A DNA stretch of 64,000 bases from Muricea muricata (Eukaryota; Cnidaria; Anthozoa; Malacalcyonacea; Plexauridae). The notes under the pieces were generated by a model that was not told the origin of the DNA, searched no databases, and saw only the letters and a program-made list of their open reading frames with translations. The stretch lies in the NCBI GenBank assembly GCA_963855995.1, contig OY979727.1, forward strand, positions 12,640,946 through 12,704,945, in the 5' to 3' direction. This document shows positions 24,346-35,589 of this stretch, in pieces (position 1 is the stretch's first letter; each line of letters opens with the position of its first letter). Both the position numbers and the translations under genes were made by a program.

Positions 24346-25750
24346 CCTAGTAATGCATGTGCATGGAAAGTTGAGTCGCGTTGCTAAACCTCCCAGCTAG
24401 CTATAAACTTCCCAGAAATATTTCTCCAGAAATCTTAACTGGAGTTGTTCTGCAATTTCTTAAAAGGAGTTGTTCTGTAACTTCTTAAGTTATAAACGCT
24501 TCGAACTATGAACAACTAAAAGCACTTAAAGATACAGTAGTAATATCGTGCTCTCTTATGCGCAATACATTTGAACTTTCGTGGGAAGAAAAAGATACGA
24601 AGATAAGATGGAAATGCCCCATTACCCCATAGATATACAACTATAAAATGGCCTTAAATGACTAATTAAAATATATATATAGAAGTTTTATGATGAGCTT
24701 AACGTAAATAAATCAAGACAGCGACGCGGAGGCTGTGCCGTGATTTTTCTTTGTGCTTCGAGATTACCATGCTATACAATCATTCTTATTAACGAGGAGG
24801 CTATACAGCTTAATGGACTAAATGAAAGACAGTTTATCAAGCGAAAAACTTGTGGTAGATTTGACATCGTTTCATCGTCACATTTCGTGGCAAAATTCGT
24901 AATGAAATTTGTTTGCAAACAAAATCTTCCAATTACCGCCGTAACAAGTGACAATTTTGAATTTCAGAAACCGGCTTATGACAATATGTCGACAAATGTC
25001 ATGTGTTATCGACTGTAAAAATATTGAAACAAGTAAAAACACACTGCAATTCGTTTGAGAGAACGCGGGCCACAATTATGTATTAAATTGATATGTATTT
25101 TTTTCAGAGGATGAGAAACTGCTGGAATAAAATGAAAACTTCTTAATTAAACCAGTGTCCGCCATTTTATTTTATCATCACTATCCGCAGTTTATAGTAT
25201 GACGTCAATAGTTAGTCCGTGATTAAATCCACAATATAGCTATGTAGCTAATATCCTAAATAACGAATTCATGCAATTATACCATATGATGCTAATAAAA
25301 TTCAGAATTTCAATAGTTACTGTTCGTAAGACACCATAATGAGAAATGGAATTTCTTTGTTAATGTTATTTTAAAACATAAAACAGCATGGAGTACAGAC
25401 CCTACTAATTATGGCTCACCGACGACACTAGCACTAACCGGAAACAATTAACACCTGTTCATCAGTGAAATCAATCCCACCGAAGGCAATTAAAACGGGC
25501 AACTACAGTGACATCAATTTGAGATTAAATTTATCGCCGTCGCACAGGCTTGCCAGGTAATATATCACGGCTAATAAATGTTTCGTAGTGGGCAAACTGT
25601 GACGCATTGTTGACCTTATCTGGCAATTTAAACATTTCTAATGAAGACCAATAATTATTTGTTATAAATAGATCAGTTCTCGATATCGACATTCTATGAC
25701 GTACATGGTAAGTCTTTATGTTTCCAGAATATGAATAACTAAATGCTCGT
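24346..25750. other. Gene-free interval
   Basis: No gene or repeat recognised. A 92-codon frame at 24740-25018 overlaps frames on the other strand and has no domain. Confidence 0.45.
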
Positions 25751-25751
25751 T

Positions 25752-26236
25752 AAAAGTTCTAAACTGAACTTAAACTAACTAACTTTATTTATACTGGATA
25801 AGTCTATGAGTTCTAAACTGTTCTTCCAAGAGGTCCAGTAAGGATCATCTTTTATTGATCTAGTGTTACTACAGGAGGAAACCTAAACTAAACTAACTTC
25901 ATACTGAATAACTCTATCAGTTCTAAAGTGTTCTTCCTAGAGTTCCAGTAAGGATCATCTTTTATTGATCCAGTCTTACTACAGGAGGAAACCTAAACTA
26001 AACTAACTTTACCTATACTGGATAGCTCTATCAGTTCTAAACTGTTCTTCCTAGAGGTCCAGTAAAGATCATCTCTTGTTGACCCGGTTTTACCACAGTA
26101 AGAAACCTAAACTAAACTAACTTTATTCATACTGGATAGCTCTATCAGTTCTAAACTGTTCTTCCTAGAGATCCAGTAAGGATCATCTCTTATTGATCCA
26201 GAGTTAATACAGGAGGAAACCTAAACTAAACTTACT
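25752..26236 (+). repeat. 114-bp satellite array 10 (about 4.3 units)
   Basis: Unit starts at 25793, 25903 (110 bp, a small deletion), 26017 and 26131. The array begins and ends within a CTAAACTAAAC block. Confidence 0.9.
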
Positions 26237-26949
26237 TTAGTCTTTATTGCCATCGAATAGCTGCTAATAACAGCGGAACACTTTTTAACTTCTATATTAA
26301 ACTGTTTCTCAAGAGGTTTCTACTATAGTTAGACAAATTAAAAGTTAAGTTCGACGAAAACAAACCCACCTGAGTGAAATCGGTATTTTATCGCGAAGAA
26401 TTACAGCCCGATACAGTGAGGGTGTCAATATATACGTATTTCCGTCTCATAACTCTCCACTGGACCCGATGCAAGCAAGGCGCCATTTGCCTTAAAACAG
26501 CACGCGTGAATTTCATCAGTTTTGTACTGGAAAAACAAAATGGACTTCAACTTTTGTATTTTTTAAGTTCGAAGTTTTTTGCCCTTGGGCGGGAAAAGAT
26601 CGTCCTTTATAATTTTTTTCACAATACCTCGAGTTCCTTAATGCATTTGCCTTTAGTGACGTCCCAAACACGAACCTGGAAAAATGGAATTAGTAAGTTC
26701 TTTGCAAGTTTGCAAGCACGGCAAATATCGACATCAGTTAATTTTGAGTTTCTGGAGACACCACGTCAATTTATTTATGACTGGAAATTCGACACCACGC
26801 AAATTTATTAATGCAATAACAACACATTTACGTGGTAACTTAACACGGCTGGTAAAAATTTGCAACATCGAAGTTGCGATTCCGTGAAACGACGGGACTC
26901 AATGTCAGTTTTCGAAAGTACATAAAACCAATTTAAATACACTTGAAAT

Positions 26950-27375
26950 CGTAAATTACACTTGTTCTTGTCGGCTACCGACCGACTTGTTCTGCTTGAT
27001 GTTCAGAACATTGCTCTGCGTACTAATAATTTGAGTTTAATGTACGATGGATCATCGAATTCTATTCCTAAGGAAATTAAAGAGAGCAAGTCTCTTTCTT
27101 CCTTTCGGACGAAAATCGCTGCTTACTTTGATAGTTAAAACAAATAAGGTATATATGCATCTGTAAATAGATTTTTGCCTGATATACTATAGCATATCTC
27201 TTATTAATACTTAATACAATTATTTGTAATACTATATCTTACGTTTTGTAAGTAGGTTTTAAATACTTTTCAAACTTTGTTGTAAACTTCTTCCTCACAC
27301 GCCCCTCGTAGAAATCAGCTTTATAGTTGACGAGGTTAGCGAATTTAAATAAAGTTATCTATCTATATTTATCGC
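26950..27375 (+). mobile_element. 3' fragment of a CR1/L2-type LINE
   Basis: An open stretch ending at the TAA at 27136-27138 encodes RTNNLSLMYDG, SNSIPKEIKESKSLSSF and a short basic end. This pattern (RTN..., an LWNSLP-like block, SxSxxxFK) is typical of the C-terminus of CR1/L2/Jockey reverse-transcriptase proteins. The tail closes with AAATAAAGTTATCTATCTAT, a simple-repeat 3' end of the kind such elements carry. No upstream RT domain was found, so this is a 5'-truncated dead copy. Family assignment is inference. Confidence 0.55.
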
Positions 27376-27516
27376 AGAGAGGGCGTAGGATTATTTCCTC
27401 TACAGTAAAATTCCGCGTATACAGTAAAAACCTACATTTTGTGAACCAGTTAGGCTAAAATTACGTTTTTCTCGCCATAGTCATAGATTTGTCTCAGAAC
27501 ATGCAAATTTACTCTA

Positions 27517-27549
27517 TTAGAGACAGCGTGTATGGTTTTCCACAGGAAT
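27517..27549 (-). CDS. WDR38: Possible terminal exon of the WDR38-like gene
   Basis: A pyrimidine-rich acceptor (TTCCTGTTAG) at 27559-27550 is followed in phase 0 by ten codons and a TAA. This would add IPVENHTRCL after ADDQT. It fits phase and the expected short tail, but nothing in the peptide proves it. Confidence 0.25.
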   Translation of the reverse strand: MPVENHTRCL

Positions 27550-27789
27550 CTAACAGGAACAATATGCCACAATTGTATGAGAACTTGTTTATAAGCTAAC
27601 TTGAAAAGGTTAGATTCTTTTACGCAGGGTTTTAATACATGGCCAATGAATTTTTCTCAATTGTTCCTCGCTTGAATGTTGACACGTGTGTGATTTGAAC
27701 ACATGAGACACATTCACTTCTGAAAACTGAAAAATCACATAGCGCAACCAAATCACGTGCAATCTGTATCCGCGAGGCTTAATACTTAC

Positions 27790-30700
27790 TGTTTGGTCAT
27801 CTGCTGCAGAGACTAAGGTATTACCATCGGGAGAAAACATACAAGTCTAAATAAAAACAAAAACATTTCTATCAAAATACTATCAGGAAGAAAATTGTAA
27901 TAAAATATTAATGTAAAGTTCCCGCGTAGAGGATGCAGTTAACTAAACTATACACATAAAATTTCGACGTTCCGAAAATAGAATAACTTTTCAATGAAAG
28001 GCCTGACCAATCTGCTTGTATATCCTTAAGAGTATGACAGATACCTGTATCCAGCCCGTATGCCCAGTTAGAATAAAGTTTACAGATTTCGTCTTGATAT
28101 CCCACAAGATAATGGTGAGGTCCCAAGAAGCAGAAGCCTTAAAGAATATGTGAAATATGAATACATAATAAATATGAATACATAATAAATATGAATACAT
28201 AATAAATATGAATACATAATAAATATGAATACATAATAAATATGAATACATAATAAATATGAATACATAATAAATATGAATATATAATAAATATGAATGC
28301 ATAATAAATATGAATACATAATAAATATGAATATATAATAAATATGAATACATAATAAATATGAATGCATAACAAATATGAATGCATAATAAATATGAAT
28401 ACATAATAAATATGAATACATAATAAATATGAATGCATAATAAATATGAATGCATAATAAATATGAATGCATAATAAATATGAATACATAATAAATATGA
28501 ATGCATAATAAATACAAATACATAATAAATATGAATACATAATAATATGAATGCCTAATAAATATGAATGCATAATAAATATGAATGCATAATAAATATG
28601 AATACATAATAAATATGAATGCATAATAAATACAAATACATAATAAATATGAATACATAATAAATGAGTACATAATAAATATGAATGCATAATAAATATG
28701 AATACATAATAAATATGAATGCATAATAAATACAAATACATAATAAATATGAATACATAATAAATATGAGTACATAATAAATATGAATACATAATAAATA
28801 TCTTGACCAAAAAAATTCCAGGAAAAAGCCCTTGTTTAAAGCCCTGGTCAAACCATTGCAACAATGTCATGCAACATTGTTGTGAACATTTGACCACCTT
28901 GTATGGTGTTGCATTGCGTTGCAACTGATTGGACATTGGGTAAAAAATTTTTGGTGCATATTCTGATCGTTGGGCAGTGAGTGTATTTCATGTTGAACCA
29001 ATGTTGGCCACAAACTAAGGTATATCAACCAACAAATTTGCATGGTGCTGCAAAGAGGTGTTGCAATGACTTGACTAAGGCCTTGACCTTCAATTTTCTG
29101 GTTAAAATTTGTCAACTGTTGACTATGACCCAAGTCAATTAGTGAATGACCTACCAAGAGATTCAAGCATGAAAATGATACAGCTTTTACATTGCTCTTA
29201 TGTCCATTCAGTACATCAGATGGTGGCTTGATTTGGCCACATTTCATTGACACCACAGTAACATCCAACTGCCATAATCTAACAGAACAGTCCCAAGAAC
29301 CTGATGCCTAGATTTGTAGTTAATAAATTTAACACTATTTACATTGTCATATCTGGCCTCAACTGATACAGTTTACATGATACCTCTAGACCACTTAAAA
29401 CTTGGCACAAATGACTAAATAGGTCTTTTTTCATGAAAGAAATCACCTTAGAGCACCTCAGACCCTTTTTTATAGTCTTTTCCCCCATGGTCTGCTGTGC
29501 CAGTCCATGTGGTATCTGGGATTAAATTTGGTCTCTTGACATGATGTCTTGAAATCAGTTGAAACTTGACAGAAATGACCAAATGGGTTTTTTACCACAC
29601 AATACATATTTTATGAGGCTTGAAAAATTTCACCAAAAATTCATAATTATATACCATGTATGTAGAATCTGTAGAAAATGCACAGCATTGAACAGAACTT
29701 GAGTGGCCTGAGCAAATGTAGATAGCATCACCTGTCTGGATTAGGAAGAAGTTGAAAAATATCCATGAGATTGCCATGCATTGGCTGACAAATGTGATTA
29801 TTTAGTAATACCAAAGATTAGGCAATGAAGAATAATTAAGACCTTTATCTTCAAAAATCTCCATTTTGCTAGTTAAGTTGTACCTTAACGCTCCAAATTA
29901 TTGCCAAGCAGTCCCATGATCCGGTACAAAGCCAGGAAGTGTCGTTTGAGAAACTGCAGCAAACAACACTATGGGTGTGCCCTTGCAGTTTGCGCATTTC
30001 TTCCCCGCTGTCACAATCCCAAACGATCACACTGTGATCGTACGATCCTGTTGCAAATATTTCTCCAGTTGATGCAAAACAGCAACAGTTGACAGATCCT
30101 GTAGGTAGGGTAGAGCACATAAAAACATGCATTTGTTCGTCATACAGGGGTACGCATCCAGAAACATCAGACTTGATGCAAGTTGTGGGTTTTACCAGCT
30201 TGATGCAAGTTTTCCATCACCTCACACTATTACTTCATCAACGTACATTAAGTCTGTGTAAATCAGATCTGATGCTTGCATACTTGCTGCAAGTTGTTTC
30301 AACAACTTGCATCAAACCTGTAGAAAACTTGCAGCAGACTTGTTGTTTAATAGCAAGCCAGAGCAAGCAACACGAACACATCCTGGTATTGGTTTGTTAC
30401 TACCAGGTGTCAAGCCTACCTTAGACTTGATGTAACGTGTGCATTTTTGGCTGTGTAAGGGGTACAAATGTTCCACTACATTCTGAGCAACTCTTGTACC
30501 AGTCTGTGCGGTCAGTTTCAGTGGTCTGCGATAGGGGACGGGGGACATGTATAAACAATCACAGGACAAGTCTATGGTGTAAGATGAAGGTATTTCTCGA
30601 CAACCCCTAATGCCTTGACATTTGTTTTCAAATTAGCAATTGTCAAGTGGCAAGTTAAAGCTCAATATCGTCACTCAATCTGCCATATCTGGCTCCACTC

Positions 30701-30975
30701 CTACCTTTATGGCTTGTCAAGGTATGCACAGGTTGCCCTGAGCGTGTGTCCCATACCTTGACAACGCAGTCATCTCCCCCAGACACAAGTTTTGTCCAAT
30801 CTGGAGAGAAGCAACAGGCATTAACTTCATCATCATGGCCAACTAGTGAACGGAAACTTATCGGTGTTAACACAAACGGTGAAACATCTCCACTCTCGCT
30901 TGCTGTATCGCTTTTCTCACCGCATTCTGCTTGCCCGCCAGCAACGGTGTTCTCCATAAGAGTTTCGTTGGACAT
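27790..30975 (-). CDS. WDR38: WDR38-like WD40 repeat protein, six exons traced, 3' end uncertain
   Basis: Exons in reading order: 30975-30705, 30098-29884, 29735-29655, 29307-29155, 28137-28045, 27846-27790. All junctions use GT-AG (donors GTAGGA, GTACAA, GTATAT, GTAGGT, GTATCT, GTAAGT) and phases match. The joined 290 codons form a Ser/Glu-rich N-terminus (about 45 residues) then WD40 blades: VNACCF...KVWD, VNCCCF...VIVWD, VVCCSF...AIIWS, VQCCAF...VRLWQ, VKAVSF...IILWD and a closing half blade CMFSPDG...ADDQT. WD40 proteins fold as propellers and act as scaffolds. The GSWD repeats and the final SPDG.TLVS.A.DQT match WDR38, whose human protein is about 314 residues; its function is poorly known. 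The ATG at 30975 is the first in frame. The last short exon is not certain. A lineage-specific WD40 paralogue is the main alternative. Confidence 0.82.
28153..28802. repeat. 17-bp tandem array (about 38 copies) in a WDR38-like intron
   Basis: The unit is ATATGAATACATAATAA with A/G variation at TACAT versus TGCAT. Because 17 is not a multiple of three, all minus-strand frames stay open and cycle through the same peptides; these are artefacts. The array ends about 15 bp from the acceptor of the exon at 28137. Confidence 0.95.
28803..29110. repeat. Possible dispersed repeat in a WDR38-like intron
   Basis: Contains ACCATTGCAACAATGTCATG, CAACATTGTTGTGAAC and GTGTTGCATTGCGTTGCAAC, words that can pair with one another. 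This resembles a non-autonomous foldback repeat, but no second copy is in the window. Confidence 0.4.
30170..30400. repeat. AACTTG-rich dispersed repeat (copy 2), in WDR38-like intron 1
   Basis: Contains TTGATGCAAGTT, CTTGCTGCAAGTTGTTTCAA, CAACTTGCATCAAACCTG and CTTGCAGCAGACTTGTTG, shared with 2960-3190 and 35590-35960. It also carries AACACATCCTGGTATTGG, matching the ATCAGGATGCG-type end of the other copies. Confidence 0.6.
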
Positions 30976-31009
30976 TCTCTTTTGGGACAGGACAGACGGC
31001 AACAAATTC

Positions 31010-32940
31010 GTCGAAACTTTTCCAAGTAATAAATGAACTAGGACTCTTTATTACGTTGCATTTGGAACATTATTCTCTAAAGTGGTTCCCGTCCTGTTCT
31101 TGTGGTCATTTTGCTAAATTCTCGTTTCAGAACAAAAAAAATTAACAAAAATTTGCAACCCCTTTTTATAACCGCTCACTTTCTTAAAATAAGCTGTGCC
31201 TATTCGCAGGCTATATTCACCCGCACGCCCTAATCCAATCCTAATCCAATCAGGATTTGAATATCAGTAAGGATGGATTATTCAATGGATGGATATTACC
31301 ACAGATGTTGCATTTTATGTTAATTTATTTTTGCAGATTTTTCCTGAGTTTGCGAAAAGTTACAGAAAAATAATTAACCCGAGACAACTTGCTTTCTCAA
31401 GTTTGGTTTTATGGGAGTTGGAGAAAAATATACGCTGTGACAATATTCATAGCATTGGGGTAATATAGCTAAAATTAATCACATTAATTAAGGCTTCAAC
31501 ATAGCTAATAATGACAATCCGTTTTCCCGCACAAGGTTTTTGCATTTGATATTGTCGTACATTCTATTACAAATTTTTGCAAAATTTGCAGTTGTAGAAA
31601 TTGCCGCACTACCTTTTTATTATAGTATTTACGAAATTCCGGATTGATTCAACAATTCAAGGCTTTTTTTCACGTGCGTCAAATAATAAAACGTGAGCAT
31701 TTTTCAGCCATCACTTCGCTGTAATGCCTTATAACAGAAGTGCAGCAAATGGTATTGAACATTCCTAAAAATGCTGCGTGTGAGCTATACAAATTTATAT
31801 TTTCAAGCCAGTAAAATGATCGCTCACACTGATTCAGTGCTCAACTAGATAGACTCAAATTCTGATTACATTCCTGTATTTCTCACGCGCCATTGTCACT
31901 TTTACAGCATGCCTTGTGCGAAAGACATTGTCGAAAATCGTTGATGAATTTCCTTTACGGTTTGCCAAAGTGTTTTAATTTCACAGTTTTTGTAATTTTT
32001 TTAAGTGCTTGGTGCCGGCTTGTCTTGTATGAAGATTAATCTTCTAATCTTTACGCCTTGTGTTATAGAGTCTTTCACCTTCAAACTGTATTGCTTGCAC
32101 GGATTAGTGTTGGAAAAATTAACCTTTTAAGGGACCGTGTATCGTCTCCGCAACATTGATTCCACAGTGAAAACAATGTGACAAGATTTTTGAATTGGCA
32201 TTGTGCTTACAACCACAAAAGATGTGATCGAATTTTATCTTTGCAATGCGATGTTGTCATTGATTATATTTAGATTTACCTCGGTCGTATTTAAAAAGAA
32301 TTCTCTTAGTTTGCTTTTGTAAAACACTGCAGCTCTCTCTCTACAACTGACGTTGTTTGTATAAGTCACATTCATCGCATTTGCGAAGAGTTTTTAAGTT
32401 TATATACTTATACCAAAGTAACCAAACACTACAATTAAGATTTTGTTTGGGTTCATTCTGGAATTTTATTGACGGATCAAGCAATTTCGCCAATGATCCA
32501 GATGACATCTTTAGTATGTGGCTAGCCATTCACTATAAAAAAATAATTGATGTTAAATAATTGAGAAAAAAAAGACTATGTATATATCAGTCTAACAAGA
32601 ATATAAGGAACACAATAAGAAGTAAAAACATTGTTGTAAAAATAACGCTGCGAAAATAGAGCCAAACGCATGGGGCAACCATGACAGGCTGTCTGGAAGA
32701 TTTGTAACTTCAGAAAGAATAAGTGATGCACGAGCCATGTTTAAATATAGTTTAATAAGGAGCAACACAAGAGCACTCGTGCAAAGCGGATGCAATTAAT
32801 GACCACATCACAAGGGCGAGACAGAGAACCATTTTGATCTATTTCACGCATTCCCGTTGTGGCATGCAGCGATGTAATTTGGCTTTAGACTTTTGTAGCT
32901 CACTTGGACTTCAAACCATCCGACATTATCAGGTCGAAGA
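31010..32940. other. Gene-free interval upstream of WDR38-like gene and homeobox copy 1
   Basis: It should hold the promoter of the WDR38-like gene (minus) and that of the plus-strand homeobox gene. No TATA box or other specific site is convincing. No repeat recognised. Confidence 0.45.
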
Positions 32941-32961
32941 CCTCATGTGAACGATCAATGG

Positions 32962-33231
32962 ATGTTTATTTTGAGTAGAGATTTAGGAACTAAATTCATG
33001 GATCGAAAACACCAGATGACACCCTCTTCACAGCAGTTTAAGTCCTTTTTTATAAAAGATATACTAGCGATTACCCAGGAGGACGCACCATCTGGCAGGG
33101 ATGAAAGTATCCATTCACAAATAAAAAAAACAAGGATGCAAGACTGGAATGTTTTAAGAAGAAAACCCTGTTTTGCAAGCGGAAGTATGTTAGCGATAGA
33201 TTATACAGAATATTGTAATACAGCAGTGGAC
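32962..33231 (+). CDS. Homeobox copy 1: candidate exon 1 with TN/eh1-like motif
   Basis: From the first ATG at 32962 the frame encodes about 94 codons before TGA (33244-33246). It includes FKSFFIKDIL, a near match to the F-S-F-I-x-D-I-L repressor-type motif found N-terminally in HHEX and BSX, and to TSFYISDIL in the minus-strand gene at 38566-38761. A basic NVLRRKPCF further on resembles the start of a homeodomain (Arg, then Phe8). The end is not settled: GTAGTA after GACAAA (33231) fits phase 0 of the next exon; GTATGT after 33185 is a stronger donor but out of phase. Upstream Met codons leave the exact start open. Confidence 0.5.
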
Positions 33232-33387
33232 AAAGTAGTAGAATGAATGCAATATATTGTCTTGCAAATCATTAATTTGCTTCGTATTTACCGGTACACC
33301 GCATCTTTTTCAGATTCGCAAATTCCCCCTGTAGTATAACAGACAAACAATATATATACTGTATATCCATTATATACTGTACATTTA

Positions 33388-33760
33388 TACTACATAGCTC
33401 TATCAGTTCTAAATTGTTCTTCCTAGAGGTTTAGTAAGGATCATCTCTTATTCATCTAGTGTTACTACAGGAGGAAACTTAAACTAAACTAACTGTATTT
33501 ATGATGGATAGTTCTATCAGTTCTAAACTGTTCGTCTTAGAGATCTACTAAGGATCATCTCTGATTGATTCAGTGCTACTGAAAGAGGAAACCTAAACTA
33601 AACTAACTTTATTTGTACTGAATAGCTCTATCAGTTCTAAACTGTTCTTCTTAGAGATCTATTGAGGATCATCTCTTATTCATCCAAGCCATACTCAAAA
33701 TATCTTTATTTATACTGCCGGGATAATAGTTTATCAATTCTGAACTGTTCTTCTCCCTAG
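33388..33760 (+). repeat. 114-bp satellite array 11 (about 3.3 units), in homeobox copy 1 intron
   Basis: Units start near 33389, 33503 and 33617 (114 bp apart), then a degenerate last unit ends in GAACTGTTCTTCTCCCTAG. The following AGGTCCA, still satellite-like, would be the first bases of the homeobox exon. Confidence 0.87.
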
Positions 33761-34066
33761 AGGTCCAATCACAAACTGAATTTCGAAAAGAAACAACAAC
33801 ATTTTCAACAATCAAAGTACATCACACAGAAAGAGCGTAAGATGATCGCAAAGGAAACGAGCTTAACAGAACAGCAAGTGAAAACATGGTTCCAGAATCG
33901 CCGCACAACATGGCGCAAGGAAAAAGGCAACAGTGGTCTTTACAAAGCAGGATCATTTGAAGGGTATAGAGAAACCTTTAACGCTGGGAAAATATTATCA
34001 AACTTTAGCACGAAATTATCGCTAGCTTGTGTATTCCAGTTACATAAACAGATCACCGAAAAGTGA
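33761..34066 (+). CDS. Homeobox copy 1: homeodomain helices 2-3 exon, possibly decaying
   Basis: The frame up to the TGA at 34064-34066 encodes HFQQSKYITQKER, then a KETSLTEQQVK segment and TWFQNRRTTWRKEK. This gives homeodomain Phe20, Tyr25, Leu40, Trp48, Phe49, Asn51 and Arg53, all where they should be. Thr47 and the N-terminal DIL motif in the upstream exon point to the NK-like HHEX/BSX/NOT group. Unlike the minus-strand relative there is no intron between residues 46 and 47. Helix 1 is odd: the expected L16-E17-x-x-F20 is replaced by FEKKQQH before Phe20, and the exon starts inside satellite DNA. It may be a divergent paralogue, a partly processed copy or a pseudogene. The C-terminal tail (about 42 residues) has no known motif. 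Confidence 0.65.
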   Translation, partial: RSNHKLNFEKKQQHFQQSKYITQKERKMIAKETSLTEQQVKTWFQNRRTTWRKEKGNSGLYKAGSFEGYRETFNAGKILSNFSTKLSLACVFQLHKQITEK

Positions 34067-34149
34067 CAACATCGTATAGCCATTACTGCATATCAGGCCG
34101 AAGATCCTTGGCTGTCGTCCTTATTTTGGTGTTTTAGTAACAACTTCTT

Positions 34150-34378
34150 ATTAATTGAGCGCGAGGTCTGTGCGGAGAAATATCATTAGTTTATTATCAT
34201 TATTTTGGCATTAGCTTATTTTATTGTGTAATTTCAATATTAATTTTAGAGTTTTGAGGGGGTGCCTCGCATAGGCTTTCCTCTCCCGTTTTGCATTCTT
34301 CGTTTTGCGTATAATTTTATATATATTTTGTTGCTATTACTAATGTTCCCAATAAATTATTATTATTAAACTCTTGAG
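34150..34378 (+). repeat. Possible LINE 3' tail
   Basis: A T-rich stretch with GGGGGTGCCTCGCATAGGC and an AATAAATTATTATTATTA end looks like the 3' untranslated end of a non-LTR retrotransposon. Equally it could be the 3' UTR and poly(A) signal of homeobox copy 1. Confidence 0.35.
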
Positions 34379-34379
34379 C

Positions 34380-35250
34380 CTATTTCATATAATAAACTCT
34401 TTGTACATTCACAAAATTTGTATTGTGTGGGTAATGAAAATTACTTTTGTAGTGTTCTTTCTCTGACTCATTTTCACGCGTGGTTTGAACTTGCTCTTAT
34501 ATTTGCTTATTGACATTTAGTTTTGCTTTTTTTTGTTTTTGAATGTGCTGTTTTTTCGAAAGTTTTAAATTGTAAAAAAGTATTTAAAAACTAGTTGCAA
34601 ACGATTTCTTATCTTAAAATAGTTTAACAAAGTTTGCTGCTGCAATATTTAATACTTTTTGTAATGCATATATATGTATGCTTTTTCATTTGTTTATTAA
34701 ATTTCGTCAAATCTATAAAAAAATCAAAACAACTTTTATTGGCGGCCATTTTGAATTTCTCCATACATTTACTTCAATGACATTTACAAGCTGCCATTTC
34801 ACCCGGATGTGATACATCGGCCTGTGATTGGCTGAGAAGCACTTTCAGTGGCCATTCAGTGACTTTCACGTCCATCACGGAAAATTCAAAATGGCCACCG
34901 ATACAAGTTGCTTGATTTTCTTTTTTTTATTTTTGACGAAATTAAACAAATGAAGGAATATGCATTATAAAAAGTACAAATATTACAGCAGTGAACTTTG
35001 TTAAACTATTTTTGGATAATTAAATACATTTTCCGCAGTTTAATGTTATGAAAAAAATGAAAAAAAACAACACATTCAAAAACAACGCACTGAAAACAGA
35101 CCCAAAACAGCAAAACCAGGTGTCAAATATAAGAGCAAATTCAAACCACGTATAAAAACGAGACAGAGGAAGAACACTAGGAAGGTGAGTTTCATTACCC
35201 AGACGATACAAATTTTGAAGATGTATAAGAAGTTTATCATATGAAAGAGG
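34380..35250. repeat. Long inverted repeat (about 370-bp arms), foldback element
   Basis: Left arm features in order: TTTCATATAATAAACT, AAAATTTGTATTGTG, GGGTAATGAAAA, CGTGGTTTGAACTTGCTC, AATAGTTTAACAAAGTT, CATTTGTTTATTAAATTTCG, GGCCATTTTGAATTT. The right arm carries the complements in mirrored order and ends with ATCATATGAAA. The unpaired centre is about 34770-34880. Arms are clearly diverged but co-linear. It lies between the two convergent homeobox genes. Confidence 0.85.
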
Positions 35251-35589
35251 TCATTAAAGAAATGCATATTATGCATCATAATAAACTGTCATATACTAAC
35301 TTTATATTAACCTGGCTGGCTCAGTCTGTACGAAAAATCTCGTTCGGATATTTCTCTGTACAAACCTCGCGCTCAGTAATAAAAATTTATAAAAATTTGC
35401 CTATGGCCTATGTCGTTGTGTTTCATCTTGGTTAATAGCAACATGTTTATTGCAATTACAACGACTGACATATTGTTTAAAATACAACAATGTTTACAAT
35501 ACAAGTGGCCTTCTTCTAGTGAGTATGGCTGACAGGACTGCTCATGTCATAAAGTCATGACTCACAACTGTAGAAATATATTTCCCATT

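Noticed and set aside
26374..26811. 145-codon plus-strand frame
   Set aside because: No domain, overlapping alternative frames and no splice context; length alone is not enough in DNA of this size.
28080..28936. Long repetitive YLLCIHIYY-type proteins on the minus strand
   Set aside because: All three frames stay open because a 17-bp unit without stops is repeated; it is an intronic tandem array.
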